A DNA stretch of 6,487 nucleotides from Hyphomicrobiales bacterium (GTDB lineage: Bacteria > Pseudomonadota > Alphaproteobacteria > Rhizobiales > S144-23). The DNA lies in assembly GCA_015494375.1 (NCBI GenBank), contig WGBL01000156.1:1-6487 (forward strand). Reading direction: 5' to 3'. This document shows positions 1-6,154 of the stretch, piece after piece. The notes under the pieces were generated by a model. The model was not told where the DNA came from and searched no databases. It saw nothing but the letters and a program-made list of their open reading frames with translations. How positions within the stretch are numbered: position 1 is the stretch's first letter; every line of letters begins with the position of its first letter. The position numbers and the translations under genes are program-made.

Positions 1-21
1 GGAGATGTGTATAAGAGACAG
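1..21 (+). other. Nextera/Tn5 transposase adapter remnant (artefact)
   Basis: Bases 3-21 are identical to the 19-base Tn5 mosaic end used in Nextera libraries (AGATGTGTATAAGAGACAG). The preceding GG matches the end of the Nextera read-2 adapter arm rather than the read-1 arm. This is sequencing-library DNA left at the contig end, not genomic sequence. Genomic sequence starts at about base 22. The reading frame of the permease gene stays open through the adapter, so an automatic translation would add about six false residues (CLLYTS) to the truncated protein. Confidence 0.97.
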
Positions 22-1955
22 AAGAAAAAGCGCTGGATGCGCGGCGGCCCATCGGGGGTTTCCTTGACGTCCGGACTCCAGAGGGGCGCGAGCTCCTTTT
101 CGATCCGTTTGGCGATTTCCGTCGTGGTCTTGAGGTTGTAGCCGGGCGGCGGCAGGACGATCCCGAACATGAGGTTGCGGTTGCCGTCGGGGAGATACTC
201 AAGCTTGGGCAGGAAGCGCCAGGCGGCAAAGGCCGCGGCAAGACTGATGGCGGCCACCACACCGAGCGCGAGGAGCCGCGAGCGCGTCACGAGGGCGGTG
301 AAGCCGAGGATGGCCTCAACGAAGCGCGCAGCAAGCGGGTCGATGATTGGCAGCCGCAAGCGCCAGGCTGGGCCGCCACCCATGCCAATGCCCGCGCCCA
401 AGCTTGGACCCACGCCGCCTTTCGAGGCGGCATCCCTTCCCGAGCCCGCACCCCCGACCAGCAGGCGGTTGGCGAGTGCCGGCAGCACCGTGACGGAGAC
501 CACCAGCGAAAGCAGGACCGAAACCGAGATCGCCACCGCAATGTCGCGAAAGAGCTGGCCCACCTCGAGCTTCATGACCAGGATCGGCAGGAAGACAAGG
601 ACCGTGGTCAGTGCCGAGACGAAAACGGCCCCCCAGACCTGGCGCGCCCCTTCATAGGCTGCGCGGGCGGCCGACGCGCCACGTTCGCGCAGGCGGTAGA
701 TGTTCTCGAGCACGACAATGGCGGCATCGACCACCATGCCGACGGCAAAGGCAAACCCCGCAAGCGAGATCACGTTGATCGAGCGGCCGAGCGCGGCCAT
801 GGCGACAAATGCGCCGATCACTGACACCGGAATGGCCAGTGAGACGATGAGCGTCGCCCGCCAGGAGCGGAGGAAGACCAGGAGCACGAGGGCCGCCAGG
901 CTGCCGCCGAGCCAGATGTTCTGCCGCACGAGCGCGATGGACGACTTGATATAGACGGTCTCGTCGTAGACCTGACGGAGCTTCAATCCCGCTTCTGGGA
1001 CGGCGTGGGCGTTGAGCTCGGCGACCGCGCGCTTGATGCCCGCCATGGTCTCGATCACATTGGCGCCCGCCTCGCGCTTGGCGTTGAAGGCGAGGGCCGG
1101 CTCGCCGTTGTAGCGGATCTTTGCGGTGGGCGTTTTGTAGGCGAACCGCACCTCGGCCACATCGCCCAGACGGACGCGCGCAAGGCGGCGGCTGTCGCTG
1201 TCCTGTGCCGAGCGCAGCACCACGGCCCTGATCGCTGCGAGCTCATTGAGCTCGGCCTCGGTGCGGACCACATAGCGCCGTTTGCCCTCATCGACATTGC
1301 CTGCCGAGATGGCGATGTTGGCGCGCCGGAGCGCATCGACGACGGCGCCGACGGTCAGACGGTAGCGGGCCAGCAGCGTCGGCTCGACGATGATCTCGAT
1401 CTGGCGTTCGGAGCCGCCATAGATGCTGACAAGGCCGACACCGGGCACCCGCTCGATGCGGTCCTTGATCACGTTCTCGACAAAATCGCCATAGGTGTGG
1501 ATGGGGCGCGTGTTGCCGGGCTTGCGGGTGACGATGAACCAGGCGATGGCGTTGTCCTCGCTGCCGGCGGTGCGCAGGCTCGGCTCGTCCGCTTCCTCGG
1601 GGTAGCCCGTCACCCGGTCGAGCCGGTTGGCGACGAGCAGCAGCGCCCGGTCCATATTGGTGCCGATATCGAACGCGAGTGTGATGCGGGCGCGGCCCTG
1701 TTGTGAGCGGCTGGTTATGTCGGCGAGCCCTGGAATGCCCGTGAGCGCTTCCTCCTGGCGGATGGTGATCTCGCGCTCGACTTCGGCCGGTGCCGCGCCG
1801 GGCCAAATCGTCGTCACCGTGATCACGGGCCGGTTGACATCGGGCGCAAGCTGAATGGGGATGGTGCCGAGCGCCACAAAGCCGAACATGACCACCATCA
1901 GAACGATGGCGACCACCGCCGTCGGCCGTTCAATTGCTGTGCGAATGACGCTCAT
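22..1955 (-). CDS. RND-family efflux permease, 3' end missing
   Basis: Inner-membrane, proton-driven RND pump subunit (AcrB/MexB-like superfamily) that works with a periplasmic adaptor and an outer-membrane channel. About 644 residues are present of a usual 1,030-1,050; the C-terminal part lies beyond the adapter. The ATG at 1953-1955 is preceded by GAGAGC with a 5-base gap. Residues 1-31 show the typical N-terminus, with a first membrane helix ending in LGTIP. A periplasmic porter domain follows (WPGAAPAEVE, NVIKDRIERVPGV), then helices 2-6, including GMVVDAAIVVLENIYR. Asp410 matches the proton-relay Asp407 of AcrB, but the next residue is Ala411 where AcrB has Asp408. A glycine-rich cytoplasmic loop (GAGIGMGGG) lies between helices 6 and 7, and the second periplasmic domain starts near LEYLPDGNRN. 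Substrate cannot be predicted. The adaptor gene lies upstream on the same strand. Confidence 0.93.
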
Positions 1956-2084
1956 GTTGCGCTCTCACGTTGCGCGTTGATATCGGGCTCTTAATGTTGC
2001 GCTCTCATGTCGCGCGCTGGCGTCTCGCGCTCATGTTGTGCTCTCATGTCGCGCGCTGGTATCTCGCGCTCATGTTGCGCTCTT
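1954..2084. repeat. Degenerate 39-bp tandem repeat in the adaptor-permease spacer
   Basis: Two adjacent 39-bp units, 1994-2032 and 2033-2071, differ at only three positions. A more diverged 40-bp copy lies at 1954-1993 and a partial copy at 2072-2084. Read on the minus strand, each of the two full units carries a GAGAGC-type ribosome site, CAACATGAGCG and then ACATGAGAGC. The first part matches the true start of the permease gene and the last part matches the stop-codon region of the adaptor gene (GAGACATGAGAGCG, near 2185-2197). The repeat therefore looks like a multiplied gene junction. It separates the two cistrons by 232 bp where close spacing would be expected. Confidence 0.85.
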
Positions 2085-2105
2085 ATTAGGTTGCGCCCTT
2101 ATGTG

Positions 2106-2130
2106 GCGCTCTGATGCCGCGCTCTGATGC
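2106..2130. repeat. Short 13-bp-period direct repeat
   Basis: The 12-mer GCGCTCTGATGC occurs at 2106-2117 and again at 2119-2130. It shares the GCGCTCT core with the neighbouring 39-bp units and is probably a more decayed part of the same repeat expansion. The rest of the spacer, 2131-2187, has further loose GATGC/GCTCT echoes but no recognisable gene or terminator. Confidence 0.6.
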
Positions 2131-2187
2131 TCGTTGTGATGCCTCCCTCTAAGGCTTCATCTTGATGCCGGGTTCCGGTGCTCGCTC

Positions 2188-3411
2188 TCATGTCTCGCTC
2201 TTGTCGATGCGGACGGGGGTGTCGGGGCGCAGCCGTTCATTGCCGCGCACGACCACGACATCGCCGAGCTTGAGGCCCGAGAGGACTTCCACATAGCCGG
2301 CCACCGACTGGCCGAGCGCAACGACGCGTGCTTTGGCCTTCTTGTCTTCAATGACGAAGACGAGGTCACGCCCGGCGCGCTTTAAGATGGCGTCCTTGGG
2401 TACCGCGACGGCAAGGCGCGGTGGGCCCGCCGGTATCTCGACCGTGACGCTCTGGCCTTCGGCGGGCGAGGCGGCTCCGCCCTCATCCGTTGCCCCCGGC
2501 TCGAGCGCAAAGCGCACCGCGCGGGTCCTGGTCAGCGGGTTCTCGCTTGCCAGTATGGCCCGCACGGCCGCCTTGCGCGGGGGGCCATCGCCGTGGGCAC
2601 CGAACCAGAAGCGCACTACATGGCCCGGCTTGAGCCCCGAGAGATATTGCGCCGGTACATCGGCCTCGATCTCGAGTGCGCCGGTGCCGATGAGCCGGAC
2701 CAGGCGATCGCCGCTCCGGACATAGCCGCCGATCTCGGCGTACCGCTGCACGACCATGCCGCTATAGGGCGCACTCACGGTCGCCTTGGCGATGTCGAGC
2801 CGGCGCCGGGCGACGGCCGCAGCCCGGGTTGCCACCCGCGCCTCGGCGCGCGCCACCTTGGAACGAGCGACGGCGATCTCGATGCGCGCGTCCTCGAAGC
2901 GGGCCTTGGAGAAGGCGGCCGAGCCCTTGAGCCGCGCCTGGCGTCGCAGCCGCAATTCGGCCAGCTCGGCCTCGGCCTTTGCTGTCTCGAGCTCGGCCTT
3001 GGCCTCGGCGAGGGCGCTCTCGGCCAGGCGCAGCTCTGCCATAAGCGTTTCGGTATTGAGCCGGGCAATCACATCGCCCTTCTTGACCCGCGCACCGACC
3101 TCGACCGGGAATGCCTCGAGCCGACCGCTGATCTCGGTGGCGATATCGCCGGCACGGCGGGCGACGAGCCGCCCGATCACGGTGACGGTGCGCGTCATGG
3201 GGCGTTTGGTGATGGTCTCGACGCCAACGAGCATGGCCCGCTGGGCCGCGGCCTCGCTCGGCAACGCCAAGTGGAGCGTCACGCAGAGGCCGATCGCCAA
3301 CGAGAGCTTAGCGGGGCGGGGCAAGCGCTTGCGCACGCAATGCCGTGCCCCGGACGTGAAAGCCGAGGGGGTCGCGGCCATGCAACTCGCAAGACGGCTG
3401 ATATGAGGCAT
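2188..3411 (-). CDS. RND efflux periplasmic adaptor (membrane fusion protein)
   Basis: Periplasmic adaptor that joins an RND permease to an outer-membrane channel (HlyD/AcrA-like family). 407 residues from the ATG at 3409-3411. A signal peptide is visible: basic KRLPRPAK, hydrophobic residues about 36-50, likely cleavage after EAAA at residue 56, and no lipobox cysteine. Then come the first lipoyl half (about 84-120), an Ala/Glu/Lys-rich coiled-coil hairpin (about 122-205), the second lipoyl half with APYSGMV (214-220), a beta-barrel domain (about 247-330) and a membrane-proximal domain (VPKDAIL at 338-344, LKLGDVVVVRGNERL near 380-394). The start is uncertain. The region before the signal helix is long, so ATG 3379-3381 or GTG 3334-3336 are alternatives; none has a good ribosome site. 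The permease follows on the same strand after a repeat-filled gap. No outer-membrane channel gene is in the window. Confidence 0.93.
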   Translation of the reverse strand: MPHISRLASCMAATPSAFTSGARHCVRKRLPRPAKLSLAIGLCVTLHLALPSEAAAQRAMLVGVETITKRPMTRTVTVIGRLVARRAGDIATEISGRLEAFPVEVGARVKKGDVIARLNTETLMAELRLAESALAEAKAELETAKAEAELAELRLRRQARLKGSAAFSKARFEDARIEIAVARSKVARAEARVATRAAAVARRRLDIAKATVSAPYSGMVVQRYAEIGGYVRSGDRLVRLIGTGALEIEADVPAQYLSGLKPGHVVRFWFGAHGDGPPRKAAVRAILASENPLTRTRAVRFALEPGATDEGGAASPAEGQSVTVEIPAGPPRLAVAVPKDAILKRAGRDLVFVIEDKKAKARVVALGQSVAGYVEVLSGLKLGDVVVVRGNERLRPDTPVRIDKSET

Positions 3412-3417
3412 GGCGCA

Positions 3418-3445
3418 AGAATAAGCTCTTCTTCAGAATGCGCAA
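3418..3445 (-). promoter_or_regulatory. Possible promoter of the efflux adaptor gene
   Basis: On the minus strand, TTGCGC (3445-3440) and TATTCT (3423-3418) are separated by 16 bp. The -10-like hexamer has 4 of 6 consensus bases; the -35 part is weak at 3 of 6. The hexamer ends six bases before the ATG at 3411, so initiation would fall at or near the start codon, giving a leaderless transcript. This agrees with the lack of a Shine-Dalgarno sequence but depends on that ATG being the true start. Confidence 0.25.
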
Positions 3446-3551
3446 TCGGGAAGAGTCGACGGGCAGCCGGAGGTTCGACGAAGAGGCATCGGTGCCCTGA
3501 ATCGACGGTCGGTTCAGCAGGTGGCAAGATTTGTGCCGGCCGAGAGAGCGC

Positions 3552-3580
3552 TTGACGATTGCCGGCGTGCATTGGATACA
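3552..3580 (+). promoter_or_regulatory. Possible promoter of lpxD
   Basis: TTGACG (3552-3557, 5 of 6 consensus bases) is followed after exactly 17 bp by GATACA (3575-3580, 3 of 6). The -10 hexamer ends six bases before the lpxD ATG at 3587, which would place transcription start at or next to the start codon. No Shine-Dalgarno sequence lies in between. The remaining divergent intergenic DNA (3424-3551) shows three TCGAC pentamers (3456, 3475, 3502) but no clear operator. Confidence 0.35.
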
Positions 3581-3586
3581 GCGGCC

Positions 3587-4630
3587 ATGGAACACCCTGG
3601 GTTTTATGAGCGCGCCGGGCCGTTTGCACTGGGCGAGATCGCCGAGCTGGTGGGCGCCGAGGTGGCGCAAGATCAGGCCGGGCGCGAGATCTCTGACGTC
3701 CGCACCCTCGGCCAGGCGGGGGCGGGCGACATTTCATTTTTCACCAATCGCAAGTATCGCCAGGCCTTGGCGGCGACGGAGGCTGCGGCCTGTCTCATCA
3801 AGCCGGCCGACCGAGCGCTTGTGCCCGCTGGTGTGGTGCCCCTCTGTGTCGCGGATCCTTACCAAAGCCTTGCCGCGGTGCTTTTCAAGTTCTATCCCGA
3901 GGCCGGCCGACCGCTGGTCATGGGACCGGCCGGCGATGATTGGCGCGGGCCCGGTGTCCACCCGAATGCGCGGCTCGAGGAGGGGGTGGTTGTCGAGCCG
4001 GGCGCCGTTGTCGGGCCCGAGGCCGAGATCGGGCGCGGCACGCGCATCGCAGCGGGCGCCATTGTCGGTTATCGGGTGGCCATTGGCCGCGACTCCTTCA
4101 TCGGCCCCACGGCCACGATCCTCCATGCCCTCATCGGCGATCGGGTGATGATCCACAGCGGCGTGCGCATCGGCCAGGACGGCTTCGGTTTCGCCATGGG
4201 GCCCGAGGGCCATCACAAGGTGCCGCAGGTGGGCCGTGTCATTATTCAAGACGATGTCGAGATCGGCGCCGGAACCGCCATCGACCGCGGCGCGCTTGAG
4301 GATACAATCATCGGTGAAGGCACCAAGATTGATAATCTTGTCCAGATTGGGCACAACGTGGTCATCGGCCGGCATTGTGTGATTGTGGGCATGGCGGGCA
4401 TCGCCGGCAGCGCGACACTCGAAGACTTTGTCGTCTTGGGCGGGCATGCCATGATTGCGGGCCATATCACCATCGGACGCGGCGCGCGCATTGCCGGCGG
4501 CTCGGGCGTGCATCGCGATGTTCCCCCCGGCGCCGAGCTCATCGGCTATCCGGCGCGCCCGGTCAAGGAGTGGATGCGCATCAATCTCGCCCTCGGGAGA
4601 ATGGCGAAGGGCGGCAAGGCCTCGCGCTAG
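3587..4630 (+). CDS. lpxD: UDP-3-O-(3-hydroxyacyl)glucosamine N-acyltransferase LpxD
   Basis: Cytoplasmic acyltransferase of the third lipid A step: it transfers a 3-hydroxyacyl chain from ACP to the 2-amino group of UDP-3-O-acylglucosamine. 347 residues, normal for the family. The N-terminal uridine-binding domain contains GDISFFTNRKY, with Phe51 and Tyr57 fitting the uracil-stacking pair. From about residue 108 there are many hexapeptide repeats forming a left-handed beta helix (for example IGRGTRI, IGDRVMI, VEIGAGTAID). His256 in QIGHNVVIG corresponds to catalytic His239 of the E. coli enzyme. The protein ends with GYPARPVKEW and a basic tail. ATG 3587 was chosen because MEHPGFYERAGPF matches usual LpxD N-termini. 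The frame stays open upstream to a GTG at 3521, but that 22-residue extension does not look like LpxD. It is the first lipid A gene here, transcribed away from the efflux genes, with no bamA before it. Confidence 0.96.
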   Translation: MEHPGFYERAGPFALGEIAELVGAEVAQDQAGREISDVRTLGQAGAGDISFFTNRKYRQALAATEAAACLIKPADRALVPAGVVPLCVADPYQSLAAVLFKFYPEAGRPLVMGPAGDDWRGPGVHPNARLEEGVVVEPGAVVGPEAEIGRGTRIAAGAIVGYRVAIGRDSFIGPTATILHALIGDRVMIHSGVRIGQDGFGFAMGPEGHHKVPQVGRVIIQDDVEIGAGTAIDRGALEDTIIGEGTKIDNLVQIGHNVVIGRHCVIVGMAGIAGSATLEDFVVLGGHAMIAGHITIGRGARIAGGSGVHRDVPPGAELIGYPARPVKEWMRINLALGRMAKGGKASR

Positions 4631-4697
4631 GGATGGGCTCAATTGCGGACCGTGTGTCTTTTGTGCTGGTGTTGTGGCTTGCGGTGGTCTCGGGAAG

Positions 4698-4724
4698 ACA
4701 ACACTTTTCCCAGTAAAGAGTTGT
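4698..4724. repeat. Inverted repeat between lpxD and fabZ
   Basis: ACAAC-A-CTTT and AAAG-A-GTTGT form a 10-position stem with one central A:A mismatch around a 7-base loop (TCCCAGT). It is notably AT-rich in GC-rich surroundings. No T-run follows, so it is not a classical intrinsic terminator. It could be an operator, an RNA hairpin that affects fabZ expression, or chance. Confidence 0.4.
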
Positions 4725-4738
4725 TAGCTCATTGATGG

Positions 4739-4752
4739 GGTTGGAGCCAACC
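4739..4752. repeat. Short GGTTGG/CCAACC inverted repeat upstream of fabZ
   Basis: GGTTGG and CCAACC are separated by only two bases, ending 73 bp before the fabZ start. The size suits a protein-binding half-site pair better than an RNA hairpin. No regulator can be assigned. The rest of the lpxD-fabZ gap shows no recognisable gene or strong promoter. Confidence 0.3.
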
Positions 4753-4825
4753 ATGGCAGGGATGACGCGGCAAGCGGCGGTACGTGCGGATGATCGTTAG
4801 TGGGAGCTTAGTCGGAGCGTCGGTG

Positions 4826-5317
4826 ATGAATGACAGCGAGGCCAGGAATAACCAGGCAAAGGAGGCGCGGCGCGAGCTCGGCTCGGCAGACCTCGTGCGC
4901 ATCCTCAAGCTCTTGCCACACCGCTACCCGTTCCTCTTGATCGATCGCATTATCGAGATGGACGGCGACCGCTCCGCCATCGGCATCAAGAACGTCAGCT
5001 TTAACGAGTTCTATTTCCAGGGCCATTTCCCCGGCCGCCCCGTCATGCCCGGTGTGCTCATCATCGAGGGCATGGCACAGACGGCCGGCGCACTTTGTGT
5101 CTCACAGCTTGGCGAGGGTTATGAGCCGCGCCTTGTCTATTTCATGTCGATCGATCGCGCGCGTTTTCGCCGCCCTGTGGTGCCGGGCGATCAGTTGCGG
5201 CTCCATGTCCTCAAGAAGCGCAATCGCGGCCGCGTCTGGCGCTTTGCCTGCGAAGCGCGGGTGGACGGCCAACTTGTCGCCGAGGCCGAGATCAGCGCCA
5301 TGGTCATGGAGGAGTGA
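4826..5317 (+). CDS. fabZ: 3-hydroxyacyl-ACP dehydratase FabZ
   Basis: Cytoplasmic hot-dog-fold dehydratase of type II fatty acid synthesis. It converts (3R)-hydroxyacyl-ACP to trans-2-enoyl-ACP and so draws on the same 3-hydroxyacyl-ACP pool as LpxA and LpxD. 163 residues, slightly longer than the roughly 150 of E. coli because of a polar N-terminal stretch (about residues 1-20). The core is typical: LLPHRYPFLLIDRI (29-42), then GHFPGRPVMPGVLIIEGMAQ with catalytic His67 and Glu81, and the substrate-gating region YFMSIDRARFRRPV. ATG 4826 was chosen because GGAG at 4814-4817 lies eight bases before it. The frame is open back to a GTG at 4784, but those 14 residues have no counterpart in the family. 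A 195-bp gap follows lpxD, so fabZ may have its own control. lpxA follows directly. Confidence 0.95.
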   Translation: MNDSEARNNQAKEARRELGSADLVRILKLLPHRYPFLLIDRIIEMDGDRSAIGIKNVSFNEFYFQGHFPGRPVMPGVLIIEGMAQTAGALCVSQLGEGYEPRLVYFMSIDRARFRRPVVPGDQLRLHVLKKRNRGRVWRFACEARVDGQLVAEAEISAMVMEE

Positions 5318-5334
5318 GTTCGGAGGAGTGAGTT
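5308..5334 (+). repeat. 14-bp tandem duplication at the fabZ-lpxA junction
   Basis: The 13-mer GGAGGAGTGAGTT occurs at 5308-5320 and again, unchanged, at 5322-5334, with one C between. The first copy encodes the last Glu-Glu codons and the TGA stop of fabZ. The second copy supplies the GGAGGA ribosome site of lpxA (5322-5327) and its candidate GTG/TTG starts. With one copy removed, a GTG start would overlap the fabZ TGA as GTGA, the common translational-coupling arrangement. Confidence 0.85.
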
Positions 5335-6137
5335 TGGCCGCAGTCAAGATCCACAAGCAGGCCGTTGTCGAGACGGGTGCCGAGCTCGGCGCTGGCGTCG
5401 AGATCGGGCCCTTTTGCCATGTCGGGCCCAAGGTCGTGCTCGGCGATGGCGTCAAACTCCATGCCCATGTTGTCGTGACCGGCAACACCACCATCGGCGC
5501 CCGCACCGAGGTGTTTCCGTTCGCCGTCATCGGCACCATTCCCCAGGACCTCAAATATGCCGGTGAGGAGAGCCGGCTTGAGATCGGCAGCGACAACAAG
5601 ATCCGCGAACACGTCACCATGAACCCCGGCACCGCGGGCGGCGAGATGGTGACCCGCGTCGGCTCCCATGGTCTCTTCATGGTGGGCGCGCACATCGCCC
5701 ACGACTGCCAGGTGGCGGATCATGTCATCATGGCCAACAACGCGACCCTTGCCGGCCATTGCCACGTCGGTGCCCATGCCATCCTCGGCGGGCTGAGTGC
5801 CGTGCACCAGTTTGTGCGGATCGGCGCCTATGCCTTTGTCGGCGGCATGTCGGGGGTCGAGAACGACGTTATCCCGTTTGGCATGGCGATCGGCAATCGG
5901 GCGCACCTCTCGGGCCTCAACATCGTCGGCCTCAAGCGCAAAGGGTTCGATCGCGAGCACATCCACGACCTGCGCAAGGCCTATCGCATGCTGTTTGCCA
6001 CGGAAGGCACGCTCAAGGAGCGCCTCGAGGATGTGGAGAAGATGTTCGGCCATGTGGAGGGTGTGCGGCAGATCATCGCGTTCATTCGCGCGCCGTCTGA
6101 CCGTGCGTTGTGCGTGCCGCCGAGCGGCGACAGCTAA
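5334..6137 (+). CDS. lpxA: UDP-N-acetylglucosamine 3-O-acyltransferase LpxA
   Basis: First enzyme of lipid A synthesis: it moves a 3-hydroxyacyl chain from ACP to the 3-OH of UDP-GlcNAc in the cytoplasm. 267 residues, close to the 262 of E. coli. A left-handed beta-helix of hexapeptide repeats covers most of the protein and a helical C-terminal domain follows (about 195 onward). Key matches are IPQDLKYAGEESRLEIG, NKIREHVTMNPGT, GAHIAHDCQV with catalytic His123 (His125 in E. coli), NNATLAGH, SAVHQF, and NIVGLKRKGF. Gly171 in FVGGMSG occupies the acyl-chain ruler position (Gly173 in E. coli). The start is a non-ATG codon: TTG 5334 has GGAGGA six bases upstream. GTG 5328 directly abuts that ribosome site, but would give 269 residues that align without a gap to the E. 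coli N-terminus. The gene follows fabZ by 16 bases and precedes lpxI by 17. Confidence 0.95.
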   Translation: MAAVKIHKQAVVETGAELGAGVEIGPFCHVGPKVVLGDGVKLHAHVVVTGNTTIGARTEVFPFAVIGTIPQDLKYAGEESRLEIGSDNKIREHVTMNPGTAGGEMVTRVGSHGLFMVGAHIAHDCQVADHVIMANNATLAGHCHVGAHAILGGLSAVHQFVRIGAYAFVGGMSGVENDVIPFGMAIGNRAHLSGLNIVGLKRKGFDREHIHDLRKAYRMLFATEGTLKERLEDVEKMFGHVEGVRQIIAFIRAPSDRALCVPPSGDS

Positions 6138-6154
6138 GGGGCTGCGACTCTGCT

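Noticed and set aside
1005..1706. Long open frame of 233 codons on the plus strand
   Set aside because: It lies antisense to the RND permease, whose full domain pattern is recognisable on the minus strand. High GC content produces such shadow frames.
1956..2130. Possible CRISPR array in the adaptor-permease spacer
   Set aside because: The units are directly adjacent with no unique spacers, and they share sequence with the flanking gene ends.
2593..3555. Open frame of 320 codons on the plus strand
   Set aside because: Antisense to the adaptor protein gene; its translation is rich in Gly, Asp, Arg and His without any family motif.
3587..4630. LpxD start at the upstream GTG 3521
   Set aside because: The extra 22 residues do not resemble LpxD, while the sequence from ATG 3587 fits the family N-terminus and usual length.
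3734..4642. 302-codon frame on the minus strand
   Set aside because: Antisense to lpxD; the His/Asp/Ala-rich translation is the typical reverse image of a GC-rich gene.
4698..4724. Intrinsic terminator after lpxD
   Set aside because: The stem is weak, with a mismatch, and no T-run follows on either side.
5304..6053. 249-codon frame on the minus strand
   Set aside because: Antisense to lpxA, which matches its family along the whole length.
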